Source of the DNA: Muricea muricata
Lineage: Eukaryota; Cnidaria; Anthozoa; Malacalcyonacea; Plexauridae
Direction: 5' to 3'
NCBI GenBank assembly: GCA_963855995.1
Contig: OY979717.1
Span: 9,544,001-9,608,000 of the forward strand
DNA length: 64,000 nucleotides
The notes under the pieces are model-generated. The model made no database searches, was not told the origin of the DNA, and was given only the letters and a program-made list of their open reading frames with translations. Below, piece after piece: positions 24,638-39,000 of this stretch. The translations under genes and the position numbers were made by a program. Within the stretch, counting starts at the first letter, position 1; each line of letters begins with the position of its first letter.

Positions 24638-27087
24638 GAGGAATTGTTGTTGGAAGTTTTTGTTGACATCAACATATATTTAAAACCAAGACTGAGTGCA
24701 TTATTTTTTTTTGCTTTTTAAGAATTACGCTAGAGCGAGGGTATTTGCCCTCCCTCAAATTTGTGTCCTGCAAACCCAAGTTTGACCCCTCCCCAGATCG
24801 TTACAATGTTTCGCAATTCCTCTGGGTTTCATTAATGTTATGGCTTACCTATTGACCATCATTAGTATCTAAAACAATCTTGTCCCCTTAAAAAACAACA
24901 TTCATTTGCCCTCCAATTGTTCTACCCCCCAATTCAGTTTAGCCTGGTGCTACCACTTATTAATTAACTCAGCCGAAGTAATCACCGAGCTTTAGAAATA
25001 ATAACCAATACAACTTAAAATTCACATCAAGTTTATTGCTGTGAAAAAAAACACAAAAATCTGTAGTCACTGCCAGTTCTGGCCAGTGACTGTCACATGA
25101 GACACAGTGAACCTGGACCAATCAAAATGCAGGAAAATCAATGGTGTTAGAGCGTATAGTCTTGCCTATTTTGCAGTGATCTCTACAGGAATGGTGACTT
25201 GGACGCCTATGCGCACGAGATTTTACCGTACACTTGTGGGTCAATTCCCCCCATCTTGCTTTCACTCAAAACGTTGAAGTTGTATTAGTGAAGTCGCTTA
25301 ACCAAACGATCTGTACTGGCGAGTACAAACTTGGGCACCCCCTCTACAATTGATTAACTATGCCTCCTAATCAATTTAAGAACGGGTGCCTAAAATTTTC
25401 AAGTTAGGGGGGTGTTACCACAGTGAGGTGGTACGTTAACGGTTGGCAATGTTTCTCTGCCAGTCAATGATATTTAATGTGAGAACATCAAACAGGAAAT
25501 TTTATATGCCCATTTATCTGTTGTCAAGTCCATGTCTTTGAACAATATCCCAACATCTTATTATTAAATACAATGATTGAGTAAAACATGAACAAGCATC
25601 CCGCGAACCATTATTTCAAAAACGGAACTCCCCCCCGGGATGATAAATTTTGTGAATATCTTCATTACACCCCCAAAAACATTTCAATTTGACTTAGGAG
25701 TCGCGGGGAAAGAAATACTGACTTTGTCCGCTTTGTACAGATCTTGCCAATTTTTGCCGCTAAGCGACCGGACTATATACAGTGCACTGGTTGTTATTGG
25801 TCTGAGTTAATTACCCCAGTTAACTACCCTGTGCATAATAATTAAAATGACGTCGGTTACGAAGTTTTGTACAGAAAACTTAAACTGCCCAGTTTTTGTC
25901 ACGTAGGTGAGAAAATATAAATCTGCGGAAATTTTAATTACGTATGCAGTTACAACAAATTAAGTTCACTCTTCCCATTATTATATCTCTCCATTAGTTG
26001 GCAGCCCTTCAGGACCAATGGCATAAAAAATGTTACTGTCGCAGTGTCGCTGTCTTCACAGTGGTCGTCACACAGGATGTTTGCCACATATCTCGGTCGT
26101 TTGTCTCTTCCCAACTTCATTAATTACCCATGTAATTTTGTAGATCTAATGGGGACGAAGAATCAAGTTGGTTTCTGGAACGGTCACCTGCAAATCATGC
26201 ATATGCACAATCATCAGTCACCCGCAATATGTGGCTATTATAACGCTGTGTACTTTGCATGCTATCGACTATCGAGGACTAAACTAAGCTGAGCATTCAA
26301 ACTTGAAAATTCAATTGTGATTGAAAGTGCCGAATAAAAACTGCAGTCAGGTCTGAATTAATAATGCTATTATGCTAAACCACAATTGTTGCAAACCGTG
26401 ACTAAAAACAATTAAAATTGTATTGAAAATCTTTAAGATGCGCAAAGAATCAAACAGTTTTCCCCTGCCTTTTTACTGGTTTCTTGGTTTGCTACCTCTG
26501 GTTTGCGACGCTACTTGCATTGTCTTGCACACTCAGGTCAGTGTAAAAAAAACACATCGATAAGTCGCATCATATGGGCGCATAGTGATACTGGATTTTT
26601 ATGTTTTAAAGAAAAGTACAAAACAAGATGCTATTTATTTAAGTCATATTTGCAAGTTCTGTTTGAGTTGGTTTGGTTTATGTTTATGTAAATGTTTAGC
26701 TTATTAGCACTTGCACATAATTCCTACCCAGACACGCTGATTTACTTTAATGGTTTGTGACATACATCAAAAGTTGCACAAGTGGAAAAACGGCCCAGCA
26801 ATGGCTAGTATAAATTCCACAGAAGACAATTGTAAAAGGAAAATTTGAATTCGCTTTGTTGACGTTTTCAAAAGTGAACTAATCTCTTTTGCCATAGTAA
26901 CGTTTTCAATTGCGTTCTGATTGGCTAGTACGCTTTGTTTGAGCAAAATATATTTCATTCCATCCCTAATACGGGTAGGTAGGGTTTCATACACAGCTTT
27001 GAAAGTTTATCTTTCTATGCAGCAAAATAATGAAGAACGAAGGGGACATTTTAAAAACATAACTTGCTGGATTTTCCGATTTTAAGA
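24638..27087. other. Intergenic region between the SYD-1 homologue and CDC14
   Basis: About 2.4 kb, no recognised gene. It includes pyrimidine-rich stretches near 24740-24950 and a C-rich patch near 25629. The last 300 bases probably hold the CDC14 promoter, with an inverted CCAAT box (GATTGG) near 26919. Confidence 0.35.
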
Positions 27088-30000
27088 ATGTCTGGAGATC
27101 GTTCGCCTGGTATTCACGAGTGTGAAATAATAAAAGGTATTTAGTCAAGCTCTCGAGCAATCGTTTAATTTAAATTGCGGTATTTTGTATAATGTCTAGT
27201 ATTCGCGCCTTCGCATCTTGATTTTACCCGTGTAATTTCCATTTTGCAGATCGTCTTTACTTCGCCACAGTAGCTGGAAGACCTAGAAGCACTCAAAACG
27301 TGCATTATTTCAACATTGATGATGATTTAGTTTATGAAAAGTACGTGTATCCACGAACTATTTTTGTATATTATAAGAATACGAGGTATCATAATACCTC
27401 TTGTTTATATATCGTATGAAACGTTGACATGCAAATGCTTAGTGGTTTTGTCTTGTCTCGTTAGTTTTGGCCAAAAAACCACAAATATTTGGAGTCATCA
27501 GTGTGTTTAATAAGGTGTTTTATGTCGTTCTAATTGCAGTTTTAAAGCCGACTTTGGTCCCCTCAACTTGGCAATGCTATATCGCTACTGCTGTAAGCTG
27601 AATAAAAAACTCAAGGTAATGCATGTTTTAAATCACTCTTTTAAATAAACAGCCTTGAATTTAAGCTGATTACCCCCTGCAAAACAAAGTTAAAAATTCT
27701 GTACAGTACTATTGTTTATATCATCATAGTTAGTGGGTTGAATCTTTGAATAAAAGTGATGGAATCTGATAGTGTTGTCTAGCTTGTTGTCAATCAAACA
27801 TTTTGCGTTCAAAAGTTAACTGCAGTCAGTTAGATTTTGTATTGCTGGAAGTTGTCTTCAATGGAGAAAGGATAATTGCTACCAGCAGTGAATGAGAGAG
27901 AGAGAGAGCAGGAGATCCTAGTTTATGACTGCTTTCAACAATTGCTAAAAGGCTTTGGCACAATGAACAATTAATAATCAAAGACTGTTTCATTAAGCTG
28001 GAATGAAAATGATCACTATCAATACAATACGAATAACATTTTGTATAACCCCGAACACTATGTTTTCAAACTGCACCATGGTAGTTCAGCATGTGTTTTA
28101 AAACCTGCTTTGGGGTCATGAGGTACTGTAAATTAGGAGGCACAAATAGAAAATTTGCTGTATACGTCTCACTTTCTTATTTCAACTTTCTCATTTATTT
28201 TCACTTACACCTTTTTCCAAATTTAGTATATGGAAAACAACATGATGTTAAATAGTACTGGTACATGGGATTGTTTTCCAAGTTACCGCAATTTTTGGGA
28301 ATTAGGCGTTACATGTGTCTATTTTGTGTGATTAGCATTTACTGTGATAGCAAGTATGCTCTAGCCACCAAGCAGATTAATTGTGATTGAAACAATTACA
28401 AAAAGTCTACTGTAGGTACCTAGTATTAAATGTTCTAACTGTTACAAGATTGTACAGTTATGACTGTATACAATAGATAAATAAAATGAGAAATATAGAG
28501 GATATTACATGGTGGCTCGAAGATATGAATTTTATTTACACCCATAACCATATAATATATATATATAATAATTTGTGTTGGATTATAAATATATATATCA
28601 ATTACAATGTAACCGTATTATATATAATATGCAAAGTCAACTAGTTCAGTTTCGTGAGACAGGAGAGTTTAGCAGTTGATTATTTGGTAAAAATGACTAA
28701 ATAGTAAACAATGTTGCTCAAAAAGGTGATATTTAAACCCTATTCAGCAGCTTACCTGTATGATCTTAGATTTTGTTTTTGCAAGTGAACATATGATGTA
28801 AGACCATCTAAAAAATAATGATGTAAAAAGTAGGAATATATGGTGCATTTTGTGAGATCTTTGGTGTTTTTTCAAAATTACAGTTGGCAACCCTGCCTGT
28901 GTGTCAGGGTTGTCACTTGAAAAGATCATTGAAAAAGGTATGATACTTCCTGGTACACCTCAGCTGTCAGTATAGAAAATTATAAACTTCTTGATGACTA
29001 ATAAATGATGACAATGGTGGGTACATTTTTGTGCAAGTCAAACTTGCTTTCTGGGGTTAAATATTTCATACAATTACTTCAAAAAAGTTTTTCATTTCCT
29101 GTTGAAAGTGTTTAGACTGTTCTGCCCAGGCATATTATTCCAAATAGTTTTTAGCTAAAATAATTTGACATTGTTGTAGTTCTAAATTGAAAGTTGCCTA
29201 TACAATAAAACAATTATTTTAATCATTATTAGTAAGAAAAAAATTTCTAATGATTTATTTATGATGAGAAAGTTGAAAAGATTTAAACGGAAACAAGGAA
29301 GTAGCCGACTTAGTTAGGAATACTTATGCCTAGGTGTATTGATAAAGTCAGCAAAATTTGACAAAAATCAACTGCATTGTTTGTTTTGTCCTTTGTTTCA
29401 GCTTGTGCTTTTGCTTGTGCTTATGTAAAACTAGATTCTAGTTTGAATCTAGTTTTTCATATTTCTGAGGATGGTTCTGAAATAGAATTGTTTGTTGCTA
29501 GTGAGGATCAAGCCATAATCGCTGCGTGATATAAACCGTACTGATACTGTGACGTAATTATAATATTGCACTTTATTCAGGATTTAAAACAAACCAAACA
29601 AAAAGTATACATAAATCGTCTTAAAAGCCAAAAGGTCTACCTCGCCAAAGACAGCGCACATTTTCAAAGATTTGAAAGGTTAATAAACTTTACAACAAAC
29701 ATGCATCAACTGATTGACTCAATATCTTCGCTTTGTATTTTGTCAACATCGTCGTGTTCTTACTGTATATGTTAAACTGGCATAGGTTCTTATATAGTCA
29801 ATTCACGTCAGTTGAAGACAAACAAGATATTTTTAGGCAATTTAGGCCAAAGTCAAACCTTTGACAATTATACTGATATTGCCATTATTGGTCACTCAGA
29901 CTGTCTAATTGAATAGTAATTCTAATAATGAATCATTATTGACGGACTGAGGCAAAACATCAGCTTAAAATTGTTTAGGTTCGAGGAACAAAATTGTATT

Positions 30001-33000
30001 TATATGATGTATAACTGAAGGCTATAATAATCAAAGAGATAACTGCACATGCACATGTACAGTATAAATGATAAAATCTTCGTGCAGGATTTCTCAAGAC
30101 ATGTATTAATATAGTGATGCAAAAGTCAAATACATGTAGATATATTCCGGAAGTATAAAATACTTTCCTTGTTGATTATTTACGACTTATGGAAATTGAA
30201 AAAAACGATAAATTGTATGGAAAATACCAAGAACTGATTGAAAAGTATCTGTCAGTGAGTGGGTTTAGGGTTTATACATGTTTCTATGCAGCTAATTCTG
30301 TAAAGATTATCCTTCCAAAAGCGTGAACTGTAAACCATGGGCGCGCAAGCGATGACGAATTATTGCTTATTTCACCTCCAAATACGACACATATGAAACT
30401 GAAGACTCTTTTCTATCAACTTGCAAGCTCGTTGCGAGTGCTTGCATCTAATTAAAATGAACACCGCATGCGCGAGATTACACGCATGTGCGAGACCTCA
30501 GAAAAGCGCGGGAAAACAAAGGCAAATTGAATGCAAAGGAGTGAAAAGCGAAGAATACAAGACAACGGCTGAAAATATAAGGTAGCGAAATTTTGAGTAT
30601 GTTTCTTATGTTAAAAGAAAGTTTTTCTGAGTTTACCCCCTCGTAATTTTATTTACCCTTTTTTCTGGAGCTTCATAAACGTGCCGACAGCGATACTCCT
30701 GCTAAATATCCTTACAGCTGTTGTTGTCACAATCGAGAGCTAGGGCCAGAAAACACAACAAACAGCAGTGCTCAAAATGAAAATTATGTAATATGCCAAC
30801 AAGTGAAGTATCACTGTAATCAACGACCATTAGTAGCGATGTACTATCATCATCATCAGTTGATGTTCTTCTACTTCTTCGCCGGACAACTCGCGCATGC
30901 GCAAACGTGTGACCGCGGTGTTATTAAAATGAACTATCAAGCGTTGTGATTGGATGAAATGGATCGCGGCGAGCTAGCGAATTGGCATTTGCAATAAATG
31001 GAAAAGAGCCTTCAGGACGTACGGCAGCAACCTTACTTGTTACAAACTGAGGTAATTTGTGTATCAGGGCCTAAATAAACAATCAACGGCCATCCTTTGC
31101 GCACTCATAGTTCACCGTTACGCTTTTCAAAATACAACATTAATTAGAATAGCTGTATACGTTTCTGTCCGTGATGATGTCTCGAGCGTTGAACTTTGCT
31201 AGCGTAGCCGTAAATATGCTAGGTAGTGCAGTCAAAAGTACACGAAAGTATAGGTTCTGTCACGATATGACACGATAAAGCAAAATTCCACGTTTCGAGC
31301 GAAGGTCCTCATTCGCTGGGGATGTAACTTCCAGACAAAGCTCCGAATTTGTTCGTTTCAGATAGTGAGAGAATCAGTCCTTCTGTACTTTTCGTGTGTG
31401 TCTGTGTGTTTTTTTTTAAGTGGAATGTTTGTTTATCTCTACCGAAAGTGTTATCTCAGCTATCGCACAGTCTGCATCACTTTTTTATATACAATATACA
31501 TGCAGCGTGTCTGTGTCGACAAATAATTAAACTTTTGCTTAAACGTAGAACCAAGTCCACAAAAAAATTTATTGAATTTTAAGATGTTTAGTAATATCAT
31601 GCCTTATTGTCTTTGTAATGTCGGACAGATGCCTGGAACGAAATCTGGAGCCATATGAATGCCGGCACAATTTTTTAAAAGAAGAATTGATTAGGGGGTG
31701 TATAATTAAAGATATTTATCAGAGCAAATTAGATTTGGTTTTTGAACGAAAAACAAATAATAAGCAGCTGTTTGGCTAACATAAGCCCAAGCGAAAAAAA
31801 TGTCTTTTGTCCGTTAGTTTATGCCCCCAGATAATCTAGCCTGTTATATCATAGGCGGCCCAATTCAGTGTGTAGTTCATATAGAGATCAGTGCACACAT
31901 AAACACATTCGTAGTTTCTTAAATATAATTCGCTAAGGTTGGCAACTAAATCAATTATGAACATACACCCCCCATGAAATAAAGCATAAATACATAAAGA
32001 AAGCGTAATGAATTACAAAATAAACAAGACCAGTGTGTGGCTGGATAAATTTACTACCCTTATCATGTCTTTTGTCGTTATATGTAACTAAAATTACTGA
32101 AACTTACTTTTTGCGGACTTCTGCAACCAAAAATATTAAGCTTAGAGTGATAAACGACACTGAAGCGAGGGCCAAGACCCTTAAATCGCATATATTTATT
32201 TAAAATTTATCAAAAAACTAATGGGATTTTGAAGCTCATCCTTCAAAATCTAAAATTAGAAAAAAACCGAAATTTCGTGAGGGTCCACAAAAAGTCCTGT
32301 GTCCTATATACCGCCTTTGTCAATATCCTCTTACTAAAATTTCAATTCATGCATTAGCATGTATGAGAATTTCTCTATATTGCACCATATTCCAATTCTT
32401 TAGTGTGCATTTTCGTATCTCTACCGCTTCTCGTGTAGTGGAAATCGCATATAGTATCGATATCCACATATCGTTCTACGAGGTATTAGAAAGAACTCGG
32501 GGGGGGGGGGGGGGGTAGCAAGACAAACAAAAAGATGCACGTGAAGGGTTATGCCATATTCAGTTAAGTTGGAATATCTGTGCTAAAAAAGATCCAATCA
32601 TTTTTCTAATTTTCAGTCATTCTCACTGGCTCGAAAAAAGATTGTCCATTACACAAGTTACGACAGCAGGAAAATGGCGAATGCTGCATTTTTAATTGGT
32701 GCCTATCAGGTAAATGCTAATTTCTAGAACATCATGCATTTTCACAACTTCATACATGCACAGTCAGAAATAAACAGAAGAATATGCTGGCCGTGCAAGT
32801 TCACCTTAACTTTCGTTTTGACAAGATCCAGTCAATTTTTAGCCACGGTCATCTTTTTTTTAAGGTTACATTATATGATAGGTGCCTTTGACACAAAAAA
32901 TATTCACTATTCAGTCAGTTTTTACTGAACGTCTCTGAAATTTGGCAGAAATATTGCTTGATAGCTGTAGAAATACGTGACTTAAAACCTTGTAGGTGAG

Positions 33001-36000
33001 TTTAAAATTATAGCGATAGTCGCGTGGTTTTTGAGAATCGGCAGTCTTGGACGCGACGAGTTTTCTCCTTCGCTAGATTTACGCAGGAACTTCCAAATTA
33101 ACATTTTTCGAATCTCTGATAATCAAGTTACAAAAACGTGTTCGCATTTTTTGACAGGTTGCGTTATAGCTGAGATATAAGCCAGGCAACTTTAGTGTTC
33201 CTTCTGTTCGGGAGTGCGTTGAGAAAAAATATCATAACCAAAAAAATATCACCTTACAAAAAATTTCCGAACACGTTTTTACTCCTTAACTATCTCCCTA
33301 TATTGTGACAAAGTTTGGGCAAAATCGGTTAAAATGTAAGAGCTGGGAAGCTCACTTTGTATTGAGAATTGCGCAAAGTTCTCTTTAGAAAATAGAGGCA
33401 ATCAAAGATTTCGCGGGTATTTTAATGGCACTTAGTATTTGTGCCTCCTACTTCCTTAATCCTTTAATCGCATTTATCACTAACCAATTAGGTTCAACTT
33501 TCGTAATTGCTATTTGGCAAGGTATTCTTTTCACCAATGTTTTTACTAGTGCGGCAAAGTGCTTTTAGCATTCGGTAAAGTCAAAACACTGGAAAAATGC
33601 CGGCTAAACGCAAGCGCAAATAAGGCAAGGAAACCTCAAAATCGTCTGCGCATAAAAGGAGACGGACTGAAACAACGGACACAGATAGTGAGGACGGAAA
33701 TAGAAGCAAACAAACCCTTTTGGATGAAATGTTTGTTCTCGGCTAACGTTTTCTTTGCATTTTCGTTGAAAGGCATTTTATTAGCGAATTTTCTTTTTTC
33801 CGCCGCGAGCAAAATGTATTCGTATTTTTTTTATCTTTAGTTTTCCCAGGAGTCATAATCAGTGTTATAGCTACGTATCAGCATGCGAAATAGGATCTGA
33901 TGTAGAAGGCAAAACAGATGGCCACCTCGACCGGATAATTTTGATGAACTTGTTAACAGAAAATGCCAATCTCAAATGCAACTTTCGCGGCAAAATATTT
34001 AGCAACTTTAATACATTTGCCCATATCTCTTTTGCGTTTTAAAATTTTAAATTTTTTTTGCATATTTCGAAAGTCCGCCAATTAATTAGTAAAAATCGAT
34101 AAAAAGCTCAAAATTGGTAATTTCAACATTTTGTCATATAATGTAACCTTAATTCATGCGGCCGTCGGTTTTTTAAATTAGCGAGGTTTAGCAAACACGA
34201 CGCGACGTCAAAGACGACGTGAGAATGGCGTCAAAATGGCGTGATATGACCATTTAAGGATGTTGCAACGCCATTTTGACGCCATTCTCACGTCGTCTTT
34301 GACGTCGCGTCGTGTTTGCTAAACCTCGCTATTATCACAGGTGATCTATCTCGACAAGAAGCCAGATGAAGCTTATCAGCCTCTGAATAGCAGTCGTTTC
34401 CCGCCATATTTACCTTTCAGGTGAGCTAAAGTTGCGATAAAGTTGCGATAAAGTTGTTGTGCATTATTTAAATTATACATTTTTCTCGTAATGACGTTGA
34501 ATGCGGATGCGAGATGTTACTCTAAATTTGATTGGCCCGGCAAAATGTCGGACTAATAAAATTTTAGGAAACATTAATCAGTGTCATGATGAACCATTCA
34601 TAAATGTTATGCATCAACTCAGACAAACTCATTTGCAGTTCATTTAATGACATTAAGTCGGGAATATCGCAGCTCTTTTTATATAATGACCCGAATATTC
34701 TACGTACAAGAATAAACATTCGAGGTTATTAGTAGCCGCTCATCTAAACATTGGAAGACCACCATGAGTAACGATTCGTGAAGGTTACACACGAGCAAAA
34801 TATTTATATTTGTCTTCTGCATGGTAGGATATGGTAAAATGTGCATGACATTTTTTTACGATTTTGCAAGTTAAATAAACTGAATTAAAAATGGTCATTG
34901 TTTCTATGCTTGTTATGGTTTTGCACCGAGACGAAAATTCAACTATGTCAAAATATTTGCATGGCCTACCATCTCTCGCCTTTAAAGTTTTCTTTCTTGT
35001 TTTCTGATCTGGATTTTTTTAATGGTGATATTTTTTTCATATTCAACGTAGAGATGCATCGTTTGGTGCTTCTTCTTTTCACCTCACTATTCTGGACTGC
35101 TTAAATGGTGTTTATAAGGTACAGTAACCATGCTTCTGAAATTCACTAAATTCCAGGCGATCTGAAAACACGGAAAAGTACTGGCACTAGTTGTCAGATC
35201 GAAATCCATGTTTCGATCCAAACCACTAAATTCCACATTAAATATAATAGTTACTTAAGTTTGTTTCTGAATGTCTGGTAGACTTATAATTTTCTTTACT
35301 AAACTTGATTAGTGACTTTCAGGGTAAATACAAGTTCCATCCGGGAATGTAAATGATATAAACTATTAAAAACATCAAGAAAATGGATTTTCATTTGATA
35401 GTAGTTCCAGGCCTCTCGCGGTCTGATTAGCTAGTATATACATGCATGTATATACAACATTTGAGTGTATCACTATGTTTGGTGTTTGTAAAGCACAGTA
35501 TAGAACAATGCTCATTGTACGTGCGTGCGAGTTTATTAGGATGTTGCAATATTATTTATGCATGGAAAATTTTAAAATTTACAATTTGTTTCTGTTTAGG
35601 CCTTGCAGAATAAGTTTTTTGATTTCGATACGTTCGATGTTGAAGAATATGAACATTACGAGGTTGGTTTGGGTAAATTTGTTGTTTGTATTTCACATGT
35701 GGTGTTGTTATTGTAACCTAAAATTTTCCTATAATCATATTATTTGTATTTTTCACATTTAGAAAGTTGAAAATGGTGATTTCAATTGGATAGTGCCAGG
35801 TATGTTGTATATAATGACAAATATATTTGATTGAAGCACTCATGAAGCACTGATTGAAGCACTCTTTGAAGCCGCAAGAAAGTCATATTTTTAGACTTGC
35901 GGCCATGTTGGATGGCCCCACAATTACAGGCTTTGTTGTTTTCTTTTTGAAATAAAACAATTTACATTTAAGACAAAAGCTTTCAAAGAAATCAGTTCTC

Positions 36001-39000
36001 TAACAGAAACTATCTGTACATCGATTCACTTCTTGAGTGGGGCATTCAACATGGCCGCCGATCTCAAAATATGACGTTTTTCCGGCTTCAATTTTATATG
36101 GGGTTTTGTATTACGATGCAATGTCCAGTCTTAATACGTAGCAATACTTCAAATAAGGCATTTAGAAACGAAAGTTAATTTACCATAATGTGTCACAGAT
36201 TTTTCTGAATCTATACGTTTTTTTCTTCAATAGGGAAATTCTTGGCGTTCAGTGGACCCCATAATGAGACCAGAATCCTTAACGGTATATCATTATATTT
36301 ACGCTGTATCATCTTTGCAATACAATAGTTGTGATGTAGGAGGAGAAAAGTTGATAGTGTGATTAAATCGATCGTCTTTTATTAGTGTGTTTTTACGTTT
36401 AGGCTACCCACTCCACGCTCCCGAGGCTTATATCCCATATTTCCGAAAACATGGCATCACGACAGTAATCCGCCTGAATAAGAAGATGTACGAAGCAAAA
36501 AGATTCACAGATGCTGGCTTTGATCATTATGATTTATTTTTTAACGATGGCAGTGTTCCTGTCGATTCAATTGTCAGGTAAACGTTCGAGCAGCATCAGT
36601 GCCTACTAAGAAGTGTCTATAACTTATTGACAACAATTGTGGAAATGCAAATTCCTGGGAAAAAACACCCCTTCATGGTGATTCAAATCTTGTTCATAGT
36701 TTATAATGATAATTTTTTTTTTCACTAAATAATAAAAACAGGTATACCTATTTTTCCTTTAGACGATTTTTAAGCGTAGCAGAATTAGCTACTGGTGGTA
36801 TCGCAGTACATTGCAAAGGTAATTGTTGCACTGCAGTTTATGTAATTAATTGCATCTGTCAAGGGCTATGGTTTGTCACGTTTTTAGAGAACGACCTACA
36901 CCAAAGCTAAATTTGAACAGAACGTATTTGAGCATGATCAGCATTACATCTACATCGGCCAACGCCCAAAGTAGTATAATTTATGGAATAATTAATTATT
37001 TCGACGAATTTAGCTGGAATTAATTTAATTTCATCGAAATTGCAACACGAGTGACATGACTTATGCATGTTGCTCAAACAAATCCCCCCTGCATTTAAAC
37101 TCTCCTAAATCAGCTGGCAGTCGGTCTTATAAAGTGAGCTGTAAATTTTTAGCTGGTCTTGGCCGTACTGGAAGTTTGATTGGTTGTTATCTTATGAAGC
37201 ATTTTCGTTTTTCTGCTGCAGAAGCAATAGCATGGATGAGGTATGATTCTCGCAGTGAACTTTAGCTAAGTGCTCTGGGAGGGAAGAGGGAAGAAGGAAG
37301 AGGGAAGAAGGAAGAGGGAAGAAGGGCAGGGCAGGGCAGGGCAGGGCAGGGCAGGGCAGGGCAGGGCAGGGCAGGGCAGGGCAGGGCAGGGCAGGGCAGG
37401 GCAGGGCAGGGCAGGGCAGGGCAGGGCAGGGCAGGGCAGGGCAGGGCAGGGCAGGGCAGGGCAGGGCAGGGCAGGGCAGGGCAGGGCAGGGCAGGGCAGG
37501 GCAGGGCAGGGCAGGGCAGGGCAGGGCAGGGCAGGGCAGGGCAGGGCAGGGCAGGGCAGGGGCAAGGCAGGGCAGGGGCAAGGGCAGGGGCAGTGCACTA
37601 CAACGTACATATTTTCACATCTTTATACTTGTATGAATTATTTATCTAGCTGCTAATAACGAGTTTTGATCTTGCAGAATTTGTCGTCCTGGCTCTGTAA
37701 TTGGTCCACAACAGAACTTTTTAGAAGAGTAAGTTGCTCGAAACATAAGTTTAGTTTAGGTTTGTAGAAACAACACGTAATTTTTTTATTGTACACCTTT
37801 CGATCCGTTAGGTTGGATCTTCACCAATAATAATACTGATTGTTATGATAATTATTAATCAGTTATAATTATTATTGATAATTAGTGTATCATAAGCACC
37901 ATGATAAATTTACGTTGTGTTTTACGAGACTAAACTTGGTGTTCTTCTTACAAAACTGCAATGCTCTTGAAACTACATGACTATTTGAGAATTAGATTAC
38001 GATCTCGAGATTTGTATGCGGTGATAGTTGATAAGGGCAAAGCCCGAATCAGCTATCCCCGCATGCCCGCAAACAAAGCGAGAGCGAGTAATTTAAATTA
38101 TTAGCAGAATCAGAGATAATAATTTTAAATCATTTTGTTCAGAAAGCTTGCAAATAATCTTCGAATTTTATACACCAGGAAAATTATTGTGTATATAAAA
38201 TTATAATTATTTTTGCTGCTCGCCATCTCTCGAGGACTAGATAGCGAGTAGAGTAGCCAATCAAATGACAGCATTTGCAAAAGTATGCTAGCATGATTCT
38301 ACTAAACTGATGTAGTTAACCCCCACTTTTTATTTTCCCCCTTTTTCTATTAAGCACCCCCCCCCCGGCTAAAAAGGTAGTAATAAAAAGTTTCTGGGTG
38401 GAGGGGGCTAGAGAAAGGAATAGGGTGATTCTTCAATTGTCGTCTACTTCGAACCAATTTATTGAGGTCGTTCATCATCGTAATTTGTAACGCTAAGACA
38501 ACGTCGGTGATAAAACATGAAACCATGAAATAAAATATTTATGATGCATGACAAGCTAAATGTAGTCCGCTTTGATAGTTAATATGATATCTTATGTATG
38601 TTTCATACTTTTTCTTTATTCTTCAATAGAAAGCAAGCGAGTCTATGGATTCAAGGAGACATTTTTAAAACCAGGAAAAAAGATGCAAACGCCAATGGTA
38701 AAGTTAATTTTTGAATCATGGACACAATGTATTGCGAACTTTCTTTTTGACATCGACTAAGCAAACTGCTGATATCTTATTTCACCAGTTCTCAATGCGG
38801 TTGGGACAATAACGACAGGAGTTGACTCTTTAAGGATTGAAAGTTCTGTGATTGACACTTCACCAAATTCATTCAAGGTAACACCTTTATTTATTCATGT
38901 CAACTATACTACTACCCGACTTCATTCTTGTTGTCAATTCCACTCCAAACATATTTGAAACTTATATTGAAGAGTATAAAATAACACTACGTAAGATGAT

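Noticed and set aside
37192..37656. Overlapping frames of 114-129 codons encoding Ala-Leu-Pro-Cys-Pro or Gly-Gln-Gly-Arg-Ala repeats
   Set aside because: They are readings of the (GGGCA)n array inside a CDC14 intron; a 5-base unit with no stop in any frame gives such frames automatically.
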